A stretch of DNA of 64,000 nucleotides from Gracilaria gracilis. Taxonomy: Eukaryota > Rhodophyta > Florideophyceae > Gracilariales > Gracilariaceae. The notes beneath the pieces are model-generated. The model did no database searches, had not been told where the DNA came from, and saw only the letters and a program-made list of their open reading frames with translations. This document shows positions 44,481 to 56,690 of the stretch, piece by piece. The position numbers were made by a program, and so were the translations under genes. The stretch is from NCBI GenBank assembly GCA_030374805.1, contig JARGSG010000052.1, positions 124,001-188,000 on the forward strand, read 5' to 3'. Positions within the stretch are counted from its first letter, which is position 1, and every line of letters starts with the position of its first letter.

Positions 44481-45310
44481 TGTGACCATTAACCGGATTG
44501 AGGGGGGGCCCTTTTCGCTCCAGGTGCAAAACTGCGATTTACTAGGGCTTTCGGTTGCTTCTGTGCCAAGTTGGAATGGTACATGGTACGGAGCTCGAGT
44601 CGGCACTCCAATTTTTTGTTGCGCGGAGGACTTCTCCCTTTCTACATCACGGCTGACCTCAGATCTTGGCAGGGCCCTTCTTTGAGCACTGGCTCAGGCT
44701 TTCACGGGTGAATTTGCGTCGTGAACCACACCGTCTTCTATATACTTATCCAAGTCGTCCTCTGAGCCTTCATCCAAACACACCTATTTTACAGAATTTT
44801 TGCTCCGACGCATACCATCAGGGCCATCTTCATTATGATCGTTATTCTCATCTTCCTCGAGCTCACGCTCGTTGGCGAAATCGTGTTCGGAAGCAGCTCT
44901 ATGAATTCATCTTCTTCAATTTCAACGCCAAGCGGTTGAATCTCATCAGGTCCCATGTAGTCTTGGAGAAAGCCATTGGTGTCGTTGTCCATGGCCTCTT
45001 CAGCAGAATCTTCATTTCGAACTAGTTCCATGCGCTAAGGAAGTTGATGTCCTTCAATACTGCGAATCATTTCATCTTGAAGCGCATCTGGCTCGGCTAG
45101 AGTTTTCTCGGGTCCTGTAGCTCGCTTTCCCTGCTTGTCGTTTCGCTTCCTCAGATGCCGCCTTCCTACCTCTCCGTATCTCCTCCTTCAGGAACTTGTT
45201 GCAACCGAGTTCCCCTTGGGCCTCTGTCAATACAGGGTACGTTTCACTCAGCCTTCTATTCAAATTGGATATCTGGGACGCAAACTAGTTCTTCACTGAG
45301 CTCTTATTGC
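44470..45310 (-). pseudogene. Fragments of an acidic protein, probably transposon-derived
   Basis: The minus strand gives KFLKEEIRRGRKAASEEAKR, then a very acidic stretch (ELVRNEDSAEEAMDNDTNG; DEGSEDDLDKYIEDGVVHD after a frame change) and a polar region ending at the truncation point of the neighbouring transposon copy. Strongly acidic N-terminal regions of this sort occur in transposase genes, but I recognise no family and no catalytic domain. Confidence 0.3.
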
Positions 45311-47824
45311 AAGTTCGGCGTTCGATGCAAAAGCGACGGTATAGAAATGAACGGATCTCATCTTTGATCGAGTTTGCCGTCATGATATATATCGAAAATT
45401 CTTCCTACAGATCCTCACGCTTCATACGTTTTGTTATGCAAACGATTGGAGACAGTTTTAGGGTAGACCGTAGTACCAGTGTGTACACGGAGTGGGTCAG
45501 AATCGTTCATACTTCGTTTCATTGAAGCAGTCGGGATTATGACGAATGACGCTGGTCATGCAATAAAGAACTGGGGAAACCGAGGGATGGAGCGTTCATG
45601 TTGAAAGCTCGAAAAGAAATGAAAGGTTGTGTCGGGTGTTCGGGCTGGGCCTAACTGGCGGCCTTTACGTGTTGCATACTTCGGATACTCATCCTGGCAG
45701 CCAAACATTGTTTAGCACCGAAATCGCGATGATCAAAGCTCGTTCTCAGATGCGTCACTGCGAAGAAGGACAATGGCATATGCATGTGCAACTTATCTTA
45801 GTTTTGTTTATAGGAACGATCTATATTGTAGCTATCGTCTATCGCTGTAGGGTATCCGAGACTCGCCCAAAGGATGCCTGGGTCAAGAGAAGATATTTCA
45901 ACGGAGCTTTGAAGACCAATGTAGGCGGCCAAGGTGAGGAGCAGACCGCTCGAGCGGAGTGGGTTGGCATAAATACGAGTACGTTAATGAGCATTCGAAG
46001 AGAAAATCTGAAGAGGAAGCAAAGAACGTGTTCATATTGGATAGTTTTCATAATTGACGAGTTACGATTTTTAGTCCAAAGTTAGATACACCCTTTAGAC
46101 CTAGAACCTTATTTGTATGTCTCGCTACAGTCCCAGTACATAGATCTGGCGCACAGCAGCGCCAAATATATTGCCGTCTTCATAATCAAATACGTAGAGG
46201 TCGAAAGAAGTATTGATGGGAGATATATATGTGGAAGAAAATCTTTTAGGACCTAGGGAAGTTGGTTATGGGGAGAAAGTTAATGGCGATACATAGTTTG
46301 AACCTTAAAATGACAGAGAACAGCAATTTTACGTTACATCACAAGTAGAGAATCACAATCTCCAAGATTTAACGCATTCAAAGGATGGGTTTGAGTTCGA
46401 GAGAAGCCAAAACCAAAACCAATCGTTCTAACTTCAGGATAACGATGGAATTGACAAGGAAAAATGGAAAGGTATAGATTGCTCGAAGATGAGAGCCCGT
46501 CATGTGGCTCACTGCACAAAAGGTTCTCCGACATAATTTCGTTGTCATCTGAACCAGAGAGACAAGTTAATGATAACATAATGAGAGAGAAGAGGCATGA
46601 GAAATTCGAAGTTTAAGACCGCAACTCAATCATTGATGGAACCCTCTCGTCATAAAGCGATAGTGTGGGAAACATCGAGTCCTTCAATCGAAGCACATCT
46701 GATGAATTCAGGTCTTCGAAGCAGAGAGAGTACGAAAGGCTTTCTGCTTTCTTGTATAATGCAGAGATTTCTAACGTTTCCCAACAACCAACAGAATGGC
46801 TGTGGCGAATATCTCCGATTAACTCACCTTAGTCAAATACATCACTCATAGCGCACGCAATTCGAGTTTCTCAAGTGGGAAGTACAACGTCGGGGTGTGC
46901 ATTACAGAACACGCCCCCTTTGTCGGAAGGCTTCGGTCCGCAGGAAAGTGCCCCACCTGCACTCGTTGAACTGCTAGGAATACCCAAAAATTCTGGTTTA
47001 TGAAGCCGTCCTCCGCACTGAAGGCATTCTTTCATGCTCGCGAATCTTTTGAATGAATGATGAAGGGGTGTTTGAGAGCCAATGAGTCATTACATCAAGA
47101 CAGATCTGATTTGAAAGAACATGATTAATATAATTGGGAAGTGTGTTTGATGCTCCACTCCGAACGCCTCCAGAATTGGAGTTCGGAGTCAAGCTATCTA
47201 TTTATATTTTTTGCCTTTTCGTCAGATGAATTTTTTATTATATCAAAAATACGAGAGGAACTCCGATATCAACTTGTCCCATCGTGTATACAGTTCTGAA
47301 CTATAAATTATAAATCTAGAGAGCGACGTTACGCATCCAACTGCCTTAAACATGCAATTCTTCCTTCAAAGCACGATACTGAGTACTTTCATACATTACT
47401 GAGCGAAATCATTGCTGATCTGAAACAATTGGAGCAACGAATCCCAACACTTTGCTACGACTGCAGGATCAGAAAACTCCATGCTCACATGTTGTTACTC
47501 ACCGCCGATTGGCACTCCGCAACCAAGGTCCTGGGAAATGTTTTTCGTATGGGCAGAATCTTTTGTCAATTTTTGGATGAAAGAGAAGGTTTTCGTCAAA
47601 GATTGTAGATTCTCATTCACCCTGCCACATGAAAGTTGATTGTTGCTTCGTTCCTCGGGTGAGAAAAGTGCCCACAAGGAAGGAAGCACCATCGACCTTG
47701 AGTGCACACCAAGAAGAGAAGCAGCCAACGTTCAATTGTCCTGGAGATCGCTAGGTTCTAGGAAACCGTTGAGGAAACCCAGCAACAAATAAGAAAGAAG
47801 CATGGTATCAAACGAGGTTCATGT
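45311..47824. other. Intergenic; eroded mobile DNA
   Basis: No supportable gene. The frame ending at 46,085 lacks a good start and a domain. Plus-strand frames at 46,597-46,851 and 47,220-47,760 may be eroded upstream parts of the EnSpm-like transposase, since its conserved C-terminal part follows directly, but no motif confirms this. Confidence 0.35.
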
Positions 47825-48493
47825 TTGCCTCTTCGGTCAATGAATTGTCTGTTCTCATCATTTTACGGTGTGATGCACCAAGTACTTGTGGGATGGACCA
47901 AACAAGTTCTTAGATTATTGACAGGGAGCCATCCACAGCATGAAATTATGTCCCTCCTTCCAAGCACTTGCACACCGGAGACCATTCTCCGAAAGATTAA
48001 CAGAGCTTTAGATGAAGGCGCACAAGGGATTCCGAGCTCCTGGGGTAGGACACCTTCCTCATTTCAGAACTTGTCCAAACATAAAGCCGAAGATATGAAG
48101 CGGCATGCGGAACTCTATCTACTTCCTGCTTTTCATAGATTCAAAGAGAAAAAAGACGTTTCGCATTTGTGAAACCAAACGAGGAAGATGGTGAACCTGA
48201 GCTTCACCAACAACTGTGATGAAGCTATCGTGCGGTGTACGACAAGGGCAGTTGAGGAATGTTATGTGCGGTTTGTGAAATTGTTTTGCATAGATCGCTA
48301 CTCTTCATATTGCCTCACGCCGACTACGCACACAATACTGCACCTCTCGAAACTTCTTAAGCAATTCGAACCCCTTCCAATCACCTCTCAATTCCTTTTA
48401 GAGAGACTTCTCGGTGAAATAGGTAAGCGGGTGCCACAAACCACTAACATTGCCTCTCACCTTTTCCACAAGAAATTTAAGCTGCTTTCATGA
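47825..48493 (+). pseudogene. EnSpm/CACTA-type transposase (Tnp2-like) remnant
   Basis: One frame with a single TGA (48170-48172). It reads SFYGVMHQVLVGWTKQVLRL, the 'xxxMHxxxxGxxkxLL' motif of Tnp2-like transposases, then IPSSWGRTPSSFQNLSKHKA with the usual 'SxGRxPxxxxxxxxxKAxE' pattern. After the stop comes YCLTPTTHTILHLSKLLKQF and a block like 'CTxNxHxxxHLxxxxxxxGPLxxxSxFxxExxxG'. It ends with a natural TGA at 48491-48493. The N-terminal catalytic part is missing or too eroded. It differs from the Plavaka-like transposase at 19.6 kb and comes from another element. Confidence 0.6.
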
Positions 48494-49282
48494 ATAATTG
48501 ATAAAGACGCCAAGGGCCGAGAAGAACTTGTTGACTCAAACACTGGCCATGGGAAACGGCAGGTGGCTTGCCTAGACGGGGATGACCAATGTGGATGAAT
48601 GAATGCATTTTATATAATTTACCGAACTTGATCAAACGTGATAATAAAATGGGTTCCTTCATATGCCGTTGGTTTCCCGCACCAGTTGCTATGATCTTTT
48701 GCCGCGAGTATGGTATCCTCACTGGAAAACACACTGTGTGTCCATATAGGCTCGCATTCTGGGCAGATCGCGCGCTTTGCCACTCACTCGTTCGTCGCGG
48801 ATTTGCCATCATTGGTTGCAGTGATTAAGACCTGTATCCTTAACGCCACAATCCGAAAAAACAATGTTGTTTTGAAGTTTTTGACATCATTGCCCAGCAC
48901 GAGAATAATAACCTCATCCACGGTGCCAGTGCTCACGATATATAAAACGAGAGACAGAGAACTATCCGCTACAGATGTTGCATACCTGAAATTTTGAAGC
49001 CACTGCCACGTGAGGCACCTAATACATTAGGTGCGCTGTAGCAGATAAACAGTCACACTCGAGAGAATCGAGAGCGCGCGCTCCTCGAATCGACTCAAAC
49101 TTGCGCAAGCCCTCAATGCCACCGCGCAGCAGCTCATTCTGCTTCTTCTTTTCGCTGCCTTGTACCCTCCTCCTCTCCCATATCCCTGCCATCCACGCCA
49201 CTTCCCTGCCAAAAATTTCCACCTTTCAAATCATCTCCGTGCGCAATGTTGCCAACTTTGAGTGCCTAATCGCCAACACCAA
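48494..49282. other. Intergenic; nothing identified
   Basis: Frames on both strands overlap and none shows a domain. No repeat structure seen. Confidence 0.35.
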
Positions 49283-50509
49283 TTACACATTCGTCAAGGT
49301 CTTCCACGCTGCCCGCATTAAAACGCTTTCAAGCCACCGTTTCAGTCGCTTTCGCTGCTTTTTCAAACCTACAACCAAAATGCATCCATCGCGAATAATT
49401 TGCCCATCACGGTGGCAGAGGTCTGCGCTTCTGCACATGCCACCGAATAGCTCGAACGCAAGTATTTTTTGTAGAGCTTTCGTACCAGCAAGCTGTACAG
49501 TAACACCGCCTTTGTCGCCGAGTATTTCGGAACCCGCACAGTGTTCGACATGTTTGACTTTCTTCTCCCCACCGCATCTATGAATAGCGTGCCATTGATC
49601 ACCTATTATCGATCTGCTCCGCCGCTTTAATCCTTCGTGAAATCTTTGGCCTATCGTTCTCTCATTCTGGCGCTCAACGGCAGAATCACAAAGTTCACCC
49701 CATATCTCTCGGTACTGCACATGCAGTTTCTGTTTTGTAAAATGGGATGGAAGTACCCGTATTGGGGATTCGTCGCACGATCCCCGGCCTCTGGGATACT
49801 CCATACCAAAATCTCTCGCCACACTGACCAAGAATGCAGTTACCTCCAATCGCCGAACGCCATACTTCCCATTTCGATTTCCAGCTTTCCTTGTGTCGTA
49901 GAGAGAAGGACGGCTGTGGTTGCTAACCTCCTCGGCGTGGCGGCGCAAGGTGACAGGACAGAGTTGCGTCACAGCGGCGAAGCCGTTTAAGCAAACTCGT
50001 TTGCCCAATTATGCAAACACAGTTTGCGTTCTTGGTGCTACGCTTTGATCAGAATCACGTTTACGCTTCCTTGATGAAATTGTCGCTCCTCGCACTAAAT
50101 CATTTGACATATCCCGCGGAGAGGAAAGCGCGAAGAACACCGCACGAACAAACGAGAGACGTTGGCTGGTGTCCATTCTTTTGAAGTCTTCAGCGAAGCG
50201 GCGATGTGCTATACCCTTGCAGCTGTCGTGATTGCAGATGTGTTTGTCATAGTAAGCGTGAGCATCGTTTCGGGCAGATGCAGAAAGCGCAAGTATGTCT
50301 TCAGAGACATTGATAGAGTTGAGCGCCAGTGGAGCCGTTGTGGCGCCGGTGATGGTATCAGTATGTCTATCGAGCGCCTTCTCAATCAGGTTTGTCGCAT
50401 CAAGCTCTTCATCGTAGTCACATGCGGTTTTGGCTTGTTCGGTATTGAGAGATAGAACGGTCAATGGGGCAGGATCAGTGTGCTCTGGGAGGGACTGGAA
50501 ATCCATCAC
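49283..50509 (-). pseudogene. Unclassified DNA-transposase-like gene
   Basis: Minus-strand frame with one TAA (50009-50011) that splits it into 166 and 241 codons in the same frame. The first part has RRFAEDFKRMDTSQRLSFVR. Directly after the stop comes KRVCLNGFAAVTQLCPVTLR, like the 'xVCxxaFxxxxgxs' helix-turn region at the start of several transposase-like families. Then come VTAFLVSVARDFGMEYPRGRG and VLPSHFTKQKLHVQYREIW, a 'PRGR...LPS..TK..lh..Y' series that recurs in unclassified algal and invertebrate transposon proteins. Near 49,600 coding appears to move to the overlapping frame 49,369-49,602. I cannot see a full DDE triad, so the superfamily stays open. Confidence 0.4.
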
Positions 50510-51493
50510 CAGAGCTATGAAGCATTACCTGAGGAGTGGAACTTGTTCTGCCTGTATCTAAAGAACGACACGTTTTTGGATTTCCATGGTCTCGAGACCT
50601 CTGGCCAGTGTTTCTCGCCTAGTTTGCGCGCTGAATGTCCGTATAATCTAGAATGCTATCCAATAGAATGACAAGAAACGTAGCTTTCCAGCAGTGTGCG
50701 TAACTCACAATGCTGTGAAAATGCGATAAGATACTCTTGTTGTTGAAACTCTCCCATGTTGCTTCTGGCAGCAGTCTTCTAGTATTAAATTATATTATCG
50801 CTGTTTACTGTAGCAGCTTATACTAAGTTTCTGCACTTTATTTTTCCTTATTCCCGCAAGCTCCTGTATAATACAAAATGGTGTATACACGTAATACACC
50901 ATCGGCACGGCGCCGTCGACAGCAGCGCGATGGAACTCCAATGAATCAACGAAACTGCCTTGCATGCACCTGCGCGGTGTATTCCGAATCGAGCTCACTC
51001 AAAATATCCTACTGGAACTTTCTCCGTGGAGCTTTGAACATCGAACGTTTGGCTTTCCGAATGTATTGGATCCCAGATTTCACTTCCCATGTCGGGCTAT
51101 CAACGGCGCGTGTGCTCGCAAGATTTTCATCTACGGGTTGTGTTCTAGAAGTGATCTGCATCTGAATATATCCCTTTGAGCATTCCTTTAGGCACAGACA
51201 TCTTCGCACCTTCAGACAGCCATACCGTGACGCCGACGGATCCCTCATAGCCCTTCATAGGGGGTAATGCTCCACCCCGGCGACTGTTCCTGAAAGGAAG
51301 CTAACTCTAAGCCCATGGGCAACGTTTGCGCCACTACTATCATGCGTTTCACCAACACTGGCGCATTCACGGCCATAGGGCCAGGATCAGCCGTAATTAT
51401 ATAACAGTTTTATCTGTTGAAAACTATTTGCTTCCTGTAGGGAGTGACGAACTTCTTAAAACTGTATCCGATCCACCGCATAGAGTACCCTCC
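50510..51493. other. Intergenic; nothing identified
   Basis: No gene supported. It lies just beyond the 3' side of the Ty3/gypsy remnant and may contain its eroded LTR; I could not find a matching repeat upstream of the gag region. Confidence 0.35.
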
Positions 51494-54400
51494 TTAGGAG
51501 TCGAAGGTGACGCCAACGACGATAAAAAAATCTTTGGGGATGTGCCCATCACTCATCCCTTTTTTAGTTGGAGATGAGGGGTTTTTAAAAAGTTCAGGTG
51601 GTGGGGCTACACGGCGTGGACGGACTATTTCCCATGGTTGCTCCGTTGGAGACTTTGAAGATATCGCTTCATGCGGCATAACGTCTAAACCCCGATCGGG
51701 ATCCAGTACATTGCTCGGTAGTGAAAATTCTTCCTCCATGGAAGTTTCCTGTGAAGACACAGTAGTTTCCAGAATGGGAGTTGGCGCAGGCTCGACGCGA
51801 TCATGCGATTGTCTCTCATGGAAGGCATTCACTTCCAAAGCAATAGTGTGCTCATGCGAGTGGATTACGTTGTAGAGCTCCTCTGCTACCGGAGACAGCT
51901 TATTTCTACGTTTCTTTTCGGGAATATAATATTACTTACATAGACAGCCATAGTAGCAGCAGTAATATCTTAAGTAGAGATGTAGGAATTTTATCATCGA
52001 AACTCCTCTTGTAAGAACTTTCTGGCTTCGCCATCGATTTCCGGGCGATCGGTACCATCCCTTTAAACCTCCCCTTCCAGGCGCCCCGCTACACTCAAGT
52101 TGAGCGAAGACTATCCCACTTGGACTCATTTTCGATTTCCACAGGATATAAATTCAAAATCGTACGGTTAAACCGTTAAACGTGCCCATTGGTCTGGGGA
52201 TGATACTTTGTCGTAAAAAAATCTTTCACATCTGTGATTCGGCATACATCTTTACATAATTTTGAAGCGACCTGTCCTCCGTCACCAGACAGAACTTCTA
52301 CAGGTAGACCGTACACGAACATCCAACTTTGTACGAACGAAAATACCACTGAAGCAGCTGTGATCTTCCGAAGTAAAACAGTCCTAACCAGTTTGGAAAA
52401 CCGGTCCGTGATAACCAAGGGAATAAATGACCGTGTGGTGGTAAGGCTCCCAGTATGTCAATGGCGACAAACTCAAAGGGGATGTTAGCCGTGAATAGCG
52501 TTAAGCTCTGAATATTTCCGCCGCCGGTCACTATTCCTGGCACACTTGGTGCATCCACGACGAATTGTATAGCAATCGGGTGCCATAGCAGGTAAATAGA
52601 GATACCTTCGTAGGGATAATTAACACTTTATGTAGTCACGGTGTGGTCCAATATACACGTAATGTGATAGATGAAGGAATCTGTATTGCAGAGAAAGAAC
52701 TACTAGAATTTGTGGGTTTCAAAAAGATAATTTTGATCACTCTTCACAAATGAAATATGAAACTCTCCGTTAAGACAGCAACGAATCTGCGAACAGAATG
52801 GATCTTTTTGCTGTTCAGGTATCAATTCCTCATGTTTATTTGCCACAAGAAAACCCGCGAGAGATTTTGAAGGCTCTGTAACCAATAACTGGTCACAAAC
52901 ACCATCATCCAAGTATTTGAATTCTTCTTTCTCGGTCCACATAATGAACCATGGATCTCATAGTCATCCGACGCGTCTATGTATGCAAGTTTTTCCCGAC
53001 CGGATAAAGAGACGCTGAAAATTGAGAACGCCTTTCTTACACTATATTTCGTATTCGAAGTCGACGAGACGTAATCTCCATCGCATTAGAAGACCTGCAG
53101 ACTCAAAAATTTCCATTGAACATCGGAGTGTAGAGTGATTTGTTTATATCCCGAAATATTTACCGAAAAGATACGGTGGAGCAACGGCACTGGTCGTACA
53201 ACGGCCAAGCATTCTTTTTTAGAAACTCGATAGTTCTTCTCATGAGCATTGAGCGTCAGTGACCAATACAAGATTGAGACATTTGAACCATCTCTAATAG
53301 TCTGAAAATAAATCACAACCAACTTGGGAATCACTCGAGTCAGTATCGATTGTGTACTGTAACCCAGGTTAGAAAAAGAACAACACCAGTGGTGGTGCTA
53401 CGGCCGTACGCAAGAAACTGAAAGGCGCAATTCTGAGCTTCTCTAAATGGTTCTAGTTTAACTATCTGTTTATTTCGAAGGGGACTTGTAAGGAGTTCTG
53501 AGATTTCAGCAAAGTTCAGGACGAAGAGACAGTACACGTTACAAAATCTTAGAAAGAATCTGTGTTCCGTTTGATTCCCCCGATGACTCGCTTCCTTCAA
53601 AGACCTTACCCGCAACTCTTCTACTGAAAGCCGTTTCCTTCCGTTGACGTGCTCGAGTATATAACGGAGTCGGTAAATATATCTCATTTCTTGAGCTCGA
53701 ACGCCACGCCTGCTTTGCGGAGAACCTTTACTACGTGCTGACCATGTAATAGATGATCTTCCCTGTTATTGTAAAAGACAATGATGTCGCCGAGATATAC
53801 CAAACAAGTGTTCCACTTAGAAGGGGCCAGTAGGAAAAATCGATCGTCCGCTGGAAATTGGTCAGAACATTGTTGACTCCAAAGAGATTGTTCTCAAAAA
53901 GGTAAACCCTTGGTGGCACACAAATTTTGCCTTGTCCTGTTGCTCTTCCCTGAGTTGGACTTGCCAGTATCTTTGATTTTGCATAAAGGGATGTAAAAAC
54001 CTTAGCGCTCCCAAGGGAGGTGATATACTTGGCCATGCTTGGAATGGGATAAATATACTTCAGAGTAACCATATCCAGGAAGCGGTAATCGATACGAAAT
54101 TTCCATGCACCGTCCGGTTTCGGAACAAAAAGGAAAGCATATACCATAAGAATTGAATGGGTTCCATAAATCATCTTCTTAAATTGAGTTTTTTTCCACC
54201 AAAGCAGCAGGGCCTGCCCCGCAGGAGTGCTGTTAGATAGGGCGCGAATCCGTAATTAAATCGATTCTTTGCTGTTTCACAGCACTTTTTTCAAGAGCAC
54301 CACCCCAAAGTTGCTTCAAATCTCTTTACATTTCTCGTAACCGATCGCGGTACGTCACTGGAACAAGATCCAAATGAAGTTCTTTCAATTCCGTCATAGT

Positions 54401-56690
54401 TTCAATCCATCTGCAGGAGAATCAGCCCTGCCTTCAGGCTTCTGAGAATTGATTGGTAAGTTAGAATTTGTATTCGTGACAACGACTTCTCCGTTATCCA
54501 CCATCGTTTCCACGGGATCACTCTCCCTCCTCTTAGGGTCTTTGCTACTGAGAAACTCGGCATTTGTGACATTCGTAGGTATCACAGTAGCCGGGTGTTG
54601 CAATAGGGTACCAACACCCTGGTTCTTGACTAACGTCTGCGGAACTGGACCCAGATGAGCAACCAGCATTTTAAAAGGCCGCCCGGGTTCAAAGTGGACC
54701 CCACCATTTACGAAAGGCAGTTGGAGACACTCATACAAGGATTGAATAGGTTTCAAGACGTGTATACTCTGTTGGTCGGATGTGAAGTACACCCATACTT
54801 GAAAACGATCTGGAATTTTTACAGAACGAGAACATCGTAAGCAACTAGAAATCTCATCCATTTTTGAACTTTTCTGAGCGACCGGCAACCTTACCTGATT
54901 TTGCATTGCCTGGCGCAGAGGCTGACAAACAATTGGTAGTGTAGAACCATCTTCAAGCTCCACAGTATGAACAAATGGTCTAATTGCTTCAACGAATTGA
55001 TCACAGAAATCGTATGCCAGTTTAACTATGGCGGCGAGCGACGCGCATTCTACAAATTCCAATCAAGCTACAAAGGTACAAAGTCTCACAATGAGGTCAA
55101 TGAAACTAGTCGTTCGTGATGGAATGTCACTTGCATCTGCGATGTCCAAGGAAGTACCCTTCTGAGCAAAATTTCGAATTGACGAAGGCAATAAAGATTT
55201 GACCAGAAAAATATTGGGACCAGCTCCTCTGTCTAGTACAGATAATTGCCTAAACATAAAATGGTCTGACATGCCAAGGTCAGCGTAAACTTTGTAGCTT
55301 CGCTTTTTCATGGCCGCAGACCGATATTGGATACGTTTGTTCCGAGACAGTATCCACAGTCGACGCATTGCACCGAAGCGGCTTCAGCTCACATCTGAAT
55401 CTGAAACTTTCCTTGAAAGAATAGTAACTGGGGAGCGAGACGGGGATGTCTCGGGCGCCGCATACCTCAAATCTGAGGGCACCTCTCCCGAAGGGGAGAC
55501 TCCCAAGGTCCGTCTTCTGACAAAGAGTCCGCCGTAGGGGAGCTTCCTCCATGTGGGGCATAAGGTGTCTCATTCTTGTTATCACTGAACACGACCGAAG
55601 ATATTTTAGGTGACGGTCTCAGCTGTGGAGATTGGGAAATCGCCCACGGTGAGAAAAATGAAAGGACCGGCAGATAGGGTAAACACGGTACAAGAGCACG
55701 TTCTTGTTTTGTCAAGGACTCAAAATCTGTGATTATCCTCGAAAAAGTTTTTAACTAGAATCGTACATTTCGGAAAGATATGACCATGATGGTAACAGAT
55801 AACCTCAATTTGATCCCACTGTCGGTGACGTTTATCATCCTGACACTGTGGCGTCCTACTTTTCCATTCTGCACGACCGTTACGGGCTGCTCCATCCACT
55901 CCGGATAACTTGGGGGCCAAAACCCTGCAGCCAGCTTAAAACAGTACCAGGTCATACTAAGAGGATCTCAAGTAGACAGGACTCCGTAGAGAGCCAAGTT
56001 TTACGTCCGAAGCTATGGGCGAGAGGAACACTGTCCGCATTGTGGTCTATAGTTTAACGGCGCATGGTGAATGGTGAACTCCAACGGTGAACTATCCACG
56101 TAGTGCGCGTTAAAGTTATGTCTCTTGCGACCTGTACGGGCACGCAGGGCATGTTTTTCAGCTTGTCCGAGTTGAACCAGCTTCAACAAAGATGTATTTC
56201 GATTAGCTTTACACTGGCGAGCCACTAGAGTACGTAGAGCCGAAGTGAGACCTTGGTTAAACATTGTACATTGTTCTAATGACAAATAAAAGTTGCCATA
56301 TGTGAGGAATGATTCATTCAACCTGGTTAAATACTGGGTTTCCATTTTTCCAGACTTCTGCTTGGTATCATAAAGAGCCAGAATGGCCTCCTAAATTACA
56401 TTGCTAATCGCGTAGGACCCTAAGAGGTAGTGCATAGCCGCAGATCAGCACGTGAGTCGTCCTTCAGAGGCTCTAGATGTGCACTGTACGGCTGTAAAAT
56501 GAGCATGTGGAGATTCTTTGAGGAAATATGACAGGAATATGAAAGCCCGAGCCTCATTAATTCTAAGAATATGTGATCCGTTCACGAAACATGACAGGAG
56601 GTTTAGTATCAAGATTGACTCCTCTTCACCAAAAGTAGGGCTCTGGAGTGTATGTTCCATGCGTTTGATGGAGTTCTTCACTCGACCTGT
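51494..56690 (-). pseudogene. Ty3/gypsy LTR retrotransposon, dead
   Basis: Read on the minus strand the domains are in Ty3/gypsy order. Gag pieces lie at 56,690-55,720, with a damaged zinc knuckle (CYHHGHIFPKC). Protease: LSVLDRGAGPNIF, Asp present but DTG changed to DRG (about 55,240). Reverse transcriptase: FLFVPKPDGAWKFRIDYRF, with LVWYISATS where YxDD is expected (54,174-53,731). Connection: TEHRFFLRFCNVYCLFVLNF (53,560). RNase H: NYRVSKKECLAVVRPVPLLH (53,200). Integrase: VAIDILGALP, YGLPVEVLSGDGGQ and TTKYHPQTNG, where the final catalytic Glu codon has become TAA (about 52,173). Polar downstream frames at 51,838-51,494 may be the C-terminal tail. Many stops separate the parts and three active sites are lost. 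I did not find the LTRs. Confidence 0.75.

Noticed and set aside
49101-49583. Plus-strand 160-codon frame
   Set aside because: It overlaps the minus-strand transposase-like gene, lacks a domain and has the composition expected of an antisense shadow.
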